Source: Bacillus sp. V3B (GTDB lineage: Bacteria; Bacillota; Bacilli; Bacillales; Cytobacillaceae). From it: DNA of 64,000 nucleotides. Where the stretch lies: contig NZ_JAETXM010000007.1 of NCBI RefSeq assembly GCF_024494465.1, forward strand, positions 62,001-126,000. The letters run 5' to 3'. A program made the position numbers and the translations under genes. Below the pieces are notes generated by a model that saw nothing but the letters and a program-made list of their open reading frames with translations, had not been told where the DNA came from and ran no database searches. This document shows, one piece after another, positions 28,205-37,278 of this stretch. Position 1 is the first letter of the stretch. The number at the start of each line of letters is the position of its first letter.

Positions 28205-28855
28205 TTACTGCTTCAATAAATGATTTTTGATAATTTCTAAGAACTTTTCATTATGATCATTTAATATTTTTTGTGCCTCGAGGATATTACCTTGTTCTAA
28301 CATATTGATAATGATCTTATGCTCTGTGTGTGAAGTTTTTATATTATCCGTTTCCATTAATGCCAGTAACTGAAGTGATAGTAATAGCCTTACCATCCTC
28401 GTATACATGTCAATAAGAACATCACTTTGACTTTCCCTAATAATACGAAAATGGAAATCTTGGTTTAATTTTGCATAATCTTTTGTATTCTTGATATCCA
28501 TTCTACTTTCAATTTCTTTTAAATCTTTAACCAAATTTGTGAGCCCACTATTATTTACTATCTTTTCCATAGCTAGGTCTTCTAAAAACTTCCTTATTCT
28601 CACAAGATCCCAAATTTCTGGATTGGTATATCCCTTTACAACCGTTTCTTTTCGAGGGATTTTCACCACAACCCCTTCGATGGTTAACGTATTAAAGGCT
28701 TCTCGAATAGGCGCTCTGCTTACACCAAATTTTTCTGCATATTTTATTTCAACCAGCTTATCACCTGGTTTTAATTTACCATGTATAATATCATTCATAA
28801 TATCTTCCATAATAATATTTGAAATAGAATTATTATCAATATGATGAACAGTCAT
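28205..28855 (-). CDS. GntR-family regulator, FCD subfamily
   Basis: 216 residues from the ATG at 28855, seven bases after GGAGG; an upstream in-frame start is too close to that site. The N-terminal winged helix (KLVEIKYAEKFGVSRAPIREAFNTLTIEGVV) is followed by an all-helical FCD domain with the expected metal and ligand residues in NQDFHFRII, SHTEHKII and NDHNEKF. FCD regulators bind short palindromes of the TTGTnnACAA kind and are released by carboxylic acid or aromatic ligands. It sits next to the best ATTGTCGACAAT operator and is the prime candidate for the shared regulator of five promoters here. Confidence 0.9.
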   Translation of the reverse strand: MTVHHIDNNSISNIIMEDIMNDIIHGKLKPGDKLVEIKYAEKFGVSRAPIREAFNTLTIEGVVVKIPRKETVVKGYTNPEIWDLVRIRKFLEDLAMEKIVNNSGLTNLVKDLKEIESRMDIKNTKDYAKLNQDFHFRIIRESQSDVLIDMYTRMVRLLLSLQLLALMETDNIKTSHTEHKIIINMLEQGNILEAQKILNDHNEKFLEIIKNHLLKQ

Positions 28856-28952
28856 CATTACCCCTCCCATAAATTCACAAACAATACCCTCAATATTTAA
28901 TCGTTACATTCATTATATGCTTTTTTAAAAGATTGGTAAATTTGATTTGTGA

Positions 28953-29954
28953 TTATATGGGTACATCTAATAACCGTAATGCATTTTTATACTTTAATTG
29001 ATCTTTGATCTCTTTTGACACTTCTAAATGATCAATCCAATGACCTGGATATTCTTCTTTTATGACATAAGGATAATCAGATCCAACAATTAATTGAGTA
29101 GAGCCATATAAGTCTATTAAATAATTTACTGTTTTCACATCATAAACAAGTGTATCGTAATAGATCTTTTGAGCATAGTAACTCGGCGGTTGTGGGCAGA
29201 ATTCTCTAAATGGTTGATTGATATTCCACCCCTGATTTAATCTTGGAAGTATAGACGAAAAAGAACCTCCTCCATGACTAGAAATGATTTTTAATTTTGG
29301 GTATTTTTCTAATAAACCACCGGTTATTAAAGATGAAATAGCCAAGCCATTTTCGGTAGGAAAACCAACTAAGTTATTGACTAAGGGTGCCCCGACAAAC
29401 CTTTCTTTTCCTTGCGGATGTAAGGCATGAATAAAAATGACCATCCCTTGTGCTTCAGCTTCTGCAAAAAATGGCTCAAAAAAAGGATCTCCTATTGATT
29501 TACCATTTATATTTGTCCCCACTTCAACTCCAACCACTCCATCATTCTTTTTCAATAGCCCCAGTTCTTTTGCGGCTAATTCTGGATCTTGAAGCGGTAC
29601 CATTCCCAAGCCATAAAACCGCTTTGGATTTTCAGCGATTGCAACAGCTAATTGTTCATTGATATATCTGGAGAAATCTAATGTATCCTTGGCATTAAAC
29701 CAATAAGACAAAAGCTGTGGCATGGGTGAGATGACCTGAATATCAACGTTTTCCTGATTCATATCCGCGATACGCTTCTGCGGGCTCCAAGATTGGTTCG
29801 TAATGGTACGGTAGTTTTTCCCTGAGATCATGACATGTCTATGGTTTGGCTGTCCACATACGCATTGAATCGCTGGCCATTGATCTCCCCCTACCCGATT
29901 AGACATATTTGGTAATGTTTCAGGTACAAAATGAGTATGAATATCGATAATCAT
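28953..29954 (-). CDS. ACMSD-type amidohydrolase-fold decarboxylase
   Basis: 333 residues of the amidohydrolase-2 family. Metal and catalytic residues are readable: HTH at residues 6-8, His near 177 (FIHALHPQG), His near 230 (ISSHGGGSF) and Asp near 293 (IVGSDYPY), the same pattern as 2-amino-3-carboxymuconate-6-semialdehyde decarboxylase. That enzyme decarboxylates a carboxylated meta-cleavage product, so the homologue here would suit the carboxylated ring-cleavage product of the neighbouring operon, or 5-carboxy-2-hydroxymuconate-6-semialdehyde from the protocatechuate enzyme at 36 kb. The gene precedes the GntR gene by about 100 bases and is read in the same direction. Confidence 0.85.
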   Translation of the reverse strand: MIIDIHTHFVPETLPNMSNRVGGDQWPAIQCVCGQPNHRHVMISGKNYRTITNQSWSPQKRIADMNQENVDIQVISPMPQLLSYWFNAKDTLDFSRYINEQLAVAIAENPKRFYGLGMVPLQDPELAAKELGLLKKNDGVVGVEVGTNINGKSIGDPFFEPFFAEAEAQGMVIFIHALHPQGKERFVGAPLVNNLVGFPTENGLAISSLITGGLLEKYPKLKIISSHGGGSFSSILPRLNQGWNINQPFREFCPQPPSYYAQKIYYDTLVYDVKTVNYLIDLYGSTQLIVGSDYPYVIKEEYPGHWIDHLEVSKEIKDQLKYKNALRLLDVPI

Positions 29955-30049
29955 GTTTTCACTCTTTCCATAATTAAGATATGTTTGTTAAAGAAATTTT
30001 AATGAAGTTGAAATAAAATTCAGGATCATAGACGTCCATGAAATAGATG

Positions 30050-30083
30050 TTTAGCCCATGTACAAATTTACACATGGGCTAAA
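30050..30083 (-). terminator. Terminator after the enoyl-CoA hydratase gene
   Basis: TTTAGCCCATGT and ACATGGGCTAAA form perfect 12-bp arms with a 10-base loop immediately after the stop codon. The hydratase is therefore monocistronic. Confidence 0.8.
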
Positions 30084-30090
30084 TGTTTCA

Positions 30091-30879
30091 TTATCGATAA
30101 GTAAAGTTTGGTTTCCTTTTTTCTAAAAATGATTTTACTCCTTCTTGATAATCACTAGATGTAAAAGAATCAAGGATAATTTGGGCTGTTTCTTCTGAAT
30201 CCTTTACAGCACCTTCTAATACTTCATTAATAATTCGTTTTGAATTATGCACGGCAAATTGAGCATTGTTACTAATTAATTTAGCATATTGATAGGCTTC
30301 TTCTACAAGCGTCTCAGAATCAATGATTCGATCAATAAGACCAATGCTTAGCGCTTCTTCAGCAGAAAGCAAACGACCAGTAAATAAAATATCCTTTGCT
30401 TTAGATGGACCCACAAGATCAACTACGTTTTTAGTCCCAGGTGTGTTATAAACAAGTCCTAATTTAGCAGGTGTAATGCCAAATACCCCTGAAGAATCAG
30501 AAAAACGGAAATCACATGCTACCGCAATTTCACAGCCACCCCCAACACAAAAACCTTGGATCATGGCGATACTCGGTTTTAAACTTTTGGCTATTTTCTC
30601 TTCTAAAATCATGGTAATGTCATTATATTCAGCAGCTCCTTCTGCCGTGGAACGTATCGTACTGAATTCATTGATATCAGCACCTGCAGAAAATGCTGTA
30701 GGACTGCTGCTTCTAAAAATAATTATTTTCACACTTGGATTCTCATTACATTCATCAACAAACTGAATAAGTTCTTTCCACATATCTAATGATAGTGCAT
30801 TCCTTTTTTTGGGACGATTCATGTAGATTGTTCCTATTTCCTCTTCTATCTTCAAAAAAACTTTATTCTCTTGTTCCAC
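30091..30879 (-). CDS. Enoyl-CoA hydratase/isomerase family protein
   Basis: 262 residues from a GTG at 30879 placed after GGAGGGAGG; a TTG seven codons earlier overlaps that site. The crotonase fold is clear: AFSAGADINEFS near 62 (oxyanion hole), GFCVGGGCEIAVACDFRF near 105 with the first catalytic Glu, and FTGRLLSAEEALSIGLIDRII near 170. At the second catalytic position the sequence is GITPAKLGLVYN, without the Glu of true hydratases, so it may be a decarboxylase, isomerase or other crotonase member. A perfect operator lies before it, placing it in the same regulon as acd, mutA and the ring-cleavage operon. Confidence 0.85.
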   Translation of the reverse strand: MEQENKVFLKIEEEIGTIYMNRPKKRNALSLDMWKELIQFVDECNENPSVKIIIFRSSSPTAFSAGADINEFSTIRSTAEGAAEYNDITMILEEKIAKSLKPSIAMIQGFCVGGGCEIAVACDFRFSDSSGVFGITPAKLGLVYNTPGTKNVVDLVGPSKAKDILFTGRLLSAEEALSIGLIDRIIDSETLVEEAYQYAKLISNNAQFAVHNSKRIINEVLEGAVKDSEETAQIILDSFTSSDYQEGVKSFLEKRKPNFTYR

Positions 30880-30938
30880 CTTTAAGTAGCCTCCCTCCAA
30901 GGTTTATAATCAATAACTATTTTTCATTAAAATAGTGG

Positions 30939-30950
30939 ATTGTCGACAAT
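30939..30950 (-). promoter_or_regulatory. Perfect operator ATTGTCGACAAT before the enoyl-CoA hydratase gene
   Basis: A full 12-bp palindrome, 10 bases downstream of the -10 box. It matches the arrangement at the ring-cleavage operon. Confidence 0.8.
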
Positions 30951-30960
30951 TAATAATTTC

Positions 30961-30989
30961 ATATTATTACTAAAAAAAGGATAAGTCAA
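30961..30989 (-). promoter_or_regulatory. Enoyl-CoA hydratase promoter
   Basis: On the minus strand, -35 TTGACT (30989-30984) and -10 TAATAT (30966-30961) have a 17-bp spacer. It lacks the ATTCAG/CTGAAT pair seen at acd and mutA. Confidence 0.7.
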
Positions 30990-31238
30990 CAGATTTTCCA
31001 GATAATTAGTTGATAAAGTGAAACTTCCATGAGTGGAGATTTTCTTATTCGGGTCGTCACTGTGACTTTAAACTATTGCTTCTCTTTCCGTGTATTTTAC
31101 GCTTACTCTGAAAGTAAACCTACAACTTTTTTCTATTTGTGTTGGTATTTGCACCTAGAATCTTGTTACAGTAGATTCTGCATATTCGTAAGTTCTATCA
31201 ATTATTCATTATTAGGGTTATTAACACTTTGAGACAAA

Positions 31239-31412
31239 TCATAAATGATTTTTTCCAACATCTCTTGGAACCTCAACTGAATCAATACCTGTTATTTCGA
31301 AAAGATCACCTAACATTAACATTTCATCTGGGAAAGATTCTGCAAGTAGCTCTAGAGTAACTGTAATAAATATTCCAACTGCCGCACCATGTGGTACATG
31401 ATAATGTGTACA
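31239..31412 (-). pseudogene. Remnant of an iron-type alcohol dehydrogenase (C-terminal piece)
   Basis: An open stretch of about 57 codons with no start reads THYHVPHGAAVGIFITVTLE and ends at a TGA. HVPHG is the metal-binding motif of iron-containing alcohol dehydrogenases. No upstream part is found in any frame. It lies in a decayed 2-kb region with the other remnants. The family call rests on one motif, so it is tentative. Confidence 0.4.
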
Positions 31413-31424
31413 AGAACAAAAAAG

Positions 31425-31589
31425 CTAGTTTCTTTTTATATGAAATTTTTGATAAATCATGATGAGTTGATCTAATTTCTGACTGATATAAATTGTCTTT
31501 TTACTATTAAAGCCAGTTACTGTAGCAGTATGAATCATTTCATTTCTCAGTTGCTTGATCCTATGCTCTAATTCATCTATTAATATCAT
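31425..31589 (-). CDS. Spo0E-family aspartyl-phosphate phosphatase, small
   Basis: 54 residues, ATG seven bases after GGAG. The helical hairpin of the Spo0E family is recognisable: IDELEHRIKQLRNEM, a short turn, then the signature SQKLD (residues 36-40) and LIMIY. Spo0E proteins dephosphorylate Spo0A~P and so delay sporulation; small plasmid-borne versions are common in Bacillus. The gene lies among decayed sequences but has an intact frame and ribosome binding site. It is one indication that the host is a spore former. Confidence 0.75.
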   Translation of the reverse strand: MILIDELEHRIKQLRNEMIHTATVTGFNSKKTIYISQKLDQLIMIYQKFHIKRN

Positions 31590-31658
31590 ACAAATTCTCC
31601 TATCCTTTCATTATCGTTAACTGTTATATATATATTGAAATTTAGTTGTGGGTTAAAT

Positions 31659-32055
31659 CCACCTCTTGGTTCAGTTAAAGAAAAACAAGAAATCTTTTTT
31701 CCATCTACAATCGGTACAAGGTCTTTTAGTTTTTATTCTTCGTTACTAACGTATTGAACATTATTAGCATGACCACCAATCAAACGGGACAAATGTTCTA
31801 TTTTGCTCTATCGTAATCATAGCAATAGTAATTGGGTCTAAGTTAATTCCTCCTTACTCTTCCGGTGTATTAATTCCCCAAAACCAGCTTTCTTTTCTTT
31901 TATTTGAAGTTCCTAATTATTCCCCACTAAATCTTCATCTACCTTCCCTTTCATTTTTAAGAACGTCCATTTTTAATGGAATTAATTCCTTATTTACGAA
32001 ATCTCTTATCAATTTTTATACCATTCTTTGTTCTCCAGTTAATCTAGAATCCATT
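31659..32055 (-). pseudogene. Decayed copy of the acyl-CoA dehydrogenase N-terminus
   Basis: On the minus strand the sequence starts with an ATG-like MDS (acd has MDF), followed by scattered matches to the acyl-CoA dehydrogenase gene at 5806-7032 over its first 140 codons. Stops and small insertions or deletions break every frame. The 3' two thirds are absent. The promoter and operator are better preserved than the coding part. It is a paralogous duplicate that was truncated, perhaps together with the IS6-family fragment 300 bases to the right. Confidence 0.8.
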
Positions 32056-32076
32056 TAATATCTCTCCTTTTTGTTG

Positions 32077-32088
32077 ATTGTCGACAAT
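32077..32088 (-). promoter_or_regulatory. Perfect operator ATTGTCGACAAT before the acd pseudogene
   Basis: A full 12-bp palindrome at the position equivalent to the acd operators, kept although the gene is dead. Confidence 0.75.
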
Positions 32089-32105
32089 AATAACTTTATA
32101 GACTC

Positions 32106-32150
32106 ATTATATAATTCTGAATATCTAAAGTAAATATGATAATTCTGAAT
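32106..32150 (-). promoter_or_regulatory. Promoter of the acd pseudogene
   Basis: On the minus strand, -35 TTTACT (32134-32129) and -10 TATAAT (32111-32106) have a 17-bp spacer. ATTCTGAAT (32114-32122) and TTCTGAAT (32143-32150) repeat the 37-bp frame seen at acd and mutA. The remaining 200 bases up to the IS6 fragment hold nothing I can name. Confidence 0.65.
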
Positions 32151-32379
32151 ATTAATTCAGTTTATCTGAAAAAAGATTGAAATATCAAAATTCAAATAGA
32201 ACAAATAGATTTGCACCATGAAACCAAACAAAAGTAAGGTCCGATAAATGTTAAATCTAATACTGTAACAATGAAATAATTGATCCGATTGAAGATACCT
32301 CTTAGGGTTAACTCTTCGAGGGATTGGTAGAGGATTTACGTGAGGATCTATCGGATTATAAAATCGCCTGAACGTTCAT

Positions 32380-32818
32380 ATGATGAACAAATTAAAAAAG
32401 CCCACTTTAAAAGCTTTGCGGTCTTTTCATGTTTCCAAGCCTCGTGTCATAACAGTTGATAAGAAACCAGCCTATCCAGTCACCATTCAACAACTGAAAC
32501 AGGAGAAAAAGATTCCTGAAGGCACCCAACTAAGACAAGTTAAATATCTCAATAACATTGTCGAACAAGATCATCGGTTAATCAAGAAGCGAGTTCATAC
32601 GATGTTAGGGTTCACATCCTTTCGAACAGCAAAGGTCATAATTTCTGGAATAGAAGCGATGCATATGGTTGAAAAAGGGCAACTTGTTTTACAGGACAAG
32701 TCTGCCCAAAATCAAGTGAAAATCATCCATAAACTATTTGGAATCGCTGCTTAAAAAGAAATTCAGTTAAGAAATCTATATGCTTTTTTTAAACAAATCC
32801 AATCTTTGCACCAGAACC
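32380..32818 (+). mobile_element. IS6-family (IS240/IS257-like) 3' fragment with right end
   Basis: The 124 codons at 32380-32754 match the C-terminal half of IS6-family DDE transposases: RSFHVSKPRVITVDKKPAYP with the second Asp, QVKYLNNIVEQDHR with the catalytic Glu and RLIKKR, then GIEAMHMVEKGQL. The N-terminal half with the first Asp is gone, so it is inactive. The right terminal repeat TTTGCACCAGAACC is at 32805-32818. A lone copy of the same end in inverse orientation lies at 48674-48687. Confidence 0.85.
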
Positions 32819-32969
32819 TTATATTTTATTTTATTTTATTTTTAATATATAAAGTGATGATATACTTATTGTTATTACATAAATCAGCAAAGGAAAAGGG
32901 AAGTATATATCAATTCCACAAAGAAAAGTTATCATATACACCCTAACAAGAACTTTCCCTCTTTTCCTT

Positions 32970-33749
32970 TCATCCTTTTCTACTTAGTAATTCCTCTGTG
33001 ACTTTATCGGATGCCTGTTGAACTTGTTTGATTAATTTTGGAATGGTTTGCCTGTTTATTCTACGAGTTGGTCCAGCAATACTAACAGCTGCTATGACAT
33101 TTCCTTTGTTATTTTTTACAGGAGCCGCTATTGATACAACCCCTTCATGAAGTTCTTCTTCACTCACGGCATATCCATGTAATCGAATTGTTTTTAGTAA
33201 ATTCTTTAGCTTAATAGGATCTGTTATGGTTTTAGATGTATAGGAGGTTAGCCCCTTATTTATGACTTGTTCGATGATTGCATCTGATTGATTGGCTAAC
33301 AATACTTGCCCAGTACTCGTACAATGAATTGGATTTTTCTTCCCTGCATGCGACAGTAAATGAACAGGATAAGAACTATCAATTTTCAGGAGGTACAAAG
33401 CCTGATGATCCTTGATAACTGAAATATGGGCCGTTTCACCAGTCATCTCTGCTAGTTTTTCTAAAATATCTAGCGACAAATGGCAAAGATCTAGCTTTGT
33501 AATGATCGTATGACTTAAGGCCAAAATGGATGCAGCCAAACGGTAAGACTTAGCAGATGGATCACGGACAATGAATCCTTCTTCTATCAATGTATGAACT
33601 AACCTATAAGCTGTACTTTGTCCAACTTTCAATCTACTTGCCATATCCTCTAACTGTAATTCGGGTTCTTCAACGGAGAATAAATTAAGAAGACGAAGAG
33701 AATTTCTTAATGATGAATAAGCATAATCGTTAACTGCAGGATACCTCAA
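32970..33749 (-). CDS. IclR-family regulator 1
   Basis: 259 residues, TTG start after AAAGGGGGTG. Winged helix at the N-terminus (RLLNLFSVEEPELQLEDMASRLKVGQSTAYRLVHTLIEEGF), then the IclR effector domain (GETAHISVIKDHQALYLLKIDSSYP, CTSTGQVLLA, GYAVSEEELHEGVVSIAAPV). It begins seven bases after the stop of a second IclR gene, so the two are co-transcribed away from pobA. IclR proteins of the PobR/PcaR type control 4-hydroxybenzoate and protocatechuate genes, which fits the divergent pair pobA-dioxygenase. Why two are needed is unknown. Confidence 0.9.
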   Translation of the reverse strand: MRYPAVNDYAYSSLRNSLRLLNLFSVEEPELQLEDMASRLKVGQSTAYRLVHTLIEEGFIVRDPSAKSYRLAASILALSHTIITKLDLCHLSLDILEKLAEMTGETAHISVIKDHQALYLLKIDSSYPVHLLSHAGKKNPIHCTSTGQVLLANQSDAIIEQVINKGLTSYTSKTITDPIKLKNLLKTIRLHGYAVSEEELHEGVVSIAAPVKNNKGNVIAAVSIAGPTRRINRQTIPKLIKQVQQASDKVTEELLSRKG

Positions 33750-33756
33750 TCCGCGG

Positions 33757-34548
33757 TCACCCCCTTTCTAATAGTCCTGGAATATATCCTAGTCTATTCG
33801 ATACTTCATTTGCTGCCTCTATGATCAATTCTGTAAAACGATTAATTTTAGAATCACCGATACGTTCTCTTGTCCCTACTAAGGTCACTGCGGCTACAAC
33901 TTCATCGGTATAGTCCCGAACTGGCGCCGCAATACTCACAACATTTTCATGCATTTCATCTAAACATATAGCATACCCTTGTTTTTTGATCTGGCTTAAT
34001 TGACGTTTCAATTGTTCAGGGTCTGTCGGGCTGTTTGGACCCATCCTTGGAAGTCCTTCATCCAGAATTCTATCAACGATATATTGTTTTGTCTGAAAAG
34101 CTAGTAAGATTTTTCCGGCACTTGTACAAGTGACTGGGTTCTTTTTTCCAATAGAAGATAGTAGAGGCATGGGGTTCGCACATTCCATTTTATGAACGTA
34201 GGTTATTTCCTTTCCTTCTAAAATCGCAATATGAGCCGTTTCCCCTAAATCAGCCACTAATTTTTTTAATATATCTTTCGATTCCCGGTGAATTTCTAAA
34301 TCAGATGTAACGACTCCACTTATAGAAAGTAATGAAAATCCAAGACTATATTTTCTCCCTTCTTTTTGTAAAAAACCTTCCGCTACCAAATCACTTACCA
34401 GGCGGCTGGCGGTACTTTTATTTAATAGAAGGGTATTCGCTATTTCGGTCAATCCCCAAACTGATTTTTCGATTGTAAAAAGCTTTAAAATCTGAAGCCC
34501 ATTTTGGACAGACTGTAAGGCAGCCGTTTTCTTTTTGGTTGGGATCAT
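33757..34548 (-). CDS. IclR-family regulator 2
   Basis: 263 residues from the ATG at 34548 (six bases after GAGGTG; a GTG three codons earlier lies within that site). Helix-turn-helix ILKLFTIEKSVWGLTEIANTLLLNKSTASRLVSDL, then the effector domain with CTSAGKILLAFQ and GYAICLDEMHENVVSIAAPV. About one third identical in appearance to IclR regulator 1 downstream, so the two may be old duplicates. Divergent from pobA with 122 bases between starts, a region rich in A/T and short palindromes where it probably binds. Confidence 0.9.
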   Translation of the reverse strand: MIPTKKKTAALQSVQNGLQILKLFTIEKSVWGLTEIANTLLLNKSTASRLVSDLVAEGFLQKEGRKYSLGFSLLSISGVVTSDLEIHRESKDILKKLVADLGETAHIAILEGKEITYVHKMECANPMPLLSSIGKKNPVTCTSAGKILLAFQTKQYIVDRILDEGLPRMGPNSPTDPEQLKRQLSQIKKQGYAICLDEMHENVVSIAAPVRDYTDEVVAAVTLVGTRERIGDSKINRFTELIIEAANEVSNRLGYIPGLLERG

Positions 34549-34643
34549 ATCATTCACCTCAAAAATTTTATTTGTTTCGTATATAAGAAGTTAACGCTAT
34601 ATTTTTTAATATTTTAATTATAATATATATTCAAACAATATAA

Positions 34644-35882
<1,239 letters not shown>

Positions 35883-36040
35883 ATCTATCTTTATCGTTAG
35901 TATTTAGAAGATATCAATATATTTCATTTTTGTTCCACACAGAAGAATACTAATCTTATAGATGAAGTGAAAAGTGCTGTATTTTCGTGGGAATCCAAAA
36001 TATAAAATCAATTTATAATTTTCAATAAGTGGAGGAATGA

Positions 36041-36892
36041 ATGATGACGATTGAATTAAGCATGCTTGTCCCACATGCACCAAGTCTTTGCCATGAGGAC
36101 CAAGCACCAGATTTCCAACAAGGGATTATTGATGGTTTAAAAGAAGTTGCTAAGGAAGTTGAACAAATCGGACCTGATGTGGTTGTTTTAGTGTCTTGTC
36201 ACTGGCCCTCTACTTTTGCCCATTATGTTGACTGTAATCCAGTTCATACAGGGTTCCTGACTGCACAGGAAGCTCCAGATATGATTAAAGATGTGCCATA
36301 TCATTACCCAGGTGATGAAGATTTAGCAAATCAACTTGTTCAAGCAGGAAAAAAGGCTGAAATTCCTGTGGAAGGGGCATATGGCGATCATTTCGAGTGG
36401 GATTATGGCACAATTGTACCTTTACGTTATCTTGTTCCAAATGAAGATATTCCTGTTATCAACCTGTCTGTAACATTGGCTGCTAATATTGAAGAAACTT
36501 ATAAATGGGGTCAAGAGATTGCTAAGGTTCTACAGGAAACCGAGAAGAAGGTCGTTTTCATAGCAAGTGGTGCCCTATCTCATAACTTAGTACGTGGAAG
36601 ACATCATATGCCAACGATTGCTGAGCATTCCCTAGACAAAGAGTTTGTCGATTTATTGATGAATAAAGATTATAAAGCTGCTTACCAAATGCTTCCGCAA
36701 TATGCAAGTATGGCAAAAGTGGAATCAGGCGGCCGCCACGTAGCCATGTTACTTGGTGTTATTGATGAAGATTGTACGCCAGTCTATTTTGCAGACGGAC
36801 AATCATCAGGAAGCTGGAATCCTCTCATAACATTTGGAAAAACGAAGATTTCTAGTTTAAAAGAGAATACTGAAGAGGAATATGTAAAGTAA
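36041..36892 (+). CDS. praA: LigB-type extradiol dioxygenase, probable protocatechuate 2,3-dioxygenase
   Basis: 283 residues. Type II extradiol enzymes bind Fe(II) through two His and a Glu. Here His12 (VPHAPSLC), His near 54 (VSCHWPSTF), His near 115 (YGDHFEWDYG) and His near 185 (ASGALSHNL) line up with the LigB active site. It carries no alpha-subunit domain and no LigA gene is adjacent, unlike the 4,5-dioxygenase LigAB. With pobA just upstream (about 160 bases) and a 2-hydroxymuconate-semialdehyde dehydrogenase remnant right after it, the 2,3-cleavage PraA type is the best match. A 4,5-dioxygenase or other gallate-type enzyme is possible. Confidence 0.8.
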   Translation: MMTIELSMLVPHAPSLCHEDQAPDFQQGIIDGLKEVAKEVEQIGPDVVVLVSCHWPSTFAHYVDCNPVHTGFLTAQEAPDMIKDVPYHYPGDEDLANQLVQAGKKAEIPVEGAYGDHFEWDYGTIVPLRYLVPNEDIPVINLSVTLAANIEETYKWGQEIAKVLQETEKKVVFIASGALSHNLVRGRHHMPTIAEHSLDKEFVDLLMNKDYKAAYQMLPQYASMAKVESGGRHVAMLLGVIDEDCTPVYFADGQSSGSWNPLITFGKTKISSLKENTEEEYVK

Positions 36893-36919
36893 ATTCCATT
36901 TTCAATAAATTTTTATCTT

Positions 36920-37162
36920 CTCGGATTTTGATCCACAAACAAAAGTAGGAGCATTGATCAGTAAAGACCACTATGAGCGTGTTCTAAGCTATGTTAAGTT
37001 AGCAAAAGAAGTAGAGTCTGGAATTATCTGGGCAAACACATGATTTTTCGTGATCTTCGTACACTATTTGGTAGAATGAAGCAAAGTGGTATTGGTCGTG
37101 AAGGTGGACTCCACAGCTTTGAATTCTATTCAGAACTATCTAATATTTGTATTAAACTATAA
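36920..37162 (+). pseudogene. Remnant of 2-hydroxymuconate-6-semialdehyde dehydrogenase (praB/dmpC-like)
   Basis: Two pieces of an aldehyde dehydrogenase survive. The first reads DFDPQTKVGALISKDHYERV and the second RDLRTLFGRMKQSGIGREGG through to SNICIKL and a TAA. The last part is typical of HMSD enzymes. About the first 320 codons are missing, a stretch between the two pieces is deleted, and a one-base loss around the conserved NTW shifts the frame to a TGA. The next enzyme of the protocatechuate 2,3-cleavage route is therefore not made from this copy. Confidence 0.82.
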
Positions 37163-37180
37163 AAGACAAGTCTAAAATAT

Positions 37181-37239
37181 AAAAGTCATAAAAAGGTTAC
37201 TCTTAAACAAATTGAGAGACTAACCTTTTTATGACTTTT
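37181..37239. terminator. Bidirectional terminator between the praB remnant and the TauE gene
   Basis: AAAAGTCATAAAAAGGTTA and its exact complement give 19-bp arms with a 21-base loop and T-rich flanks on both strands, between convergent genes. Confidence 0.85.
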
Positions 37240-37278
37240 TTCGCTAATATAGCTTTGAAATATGGGTATAAGTAGTTT

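Noticed and set aside
31029-31232. 67-codon frame in the decayed zone
   Set aside because: No ribosome binding site and no recognisable domain; composition looks non-coding.
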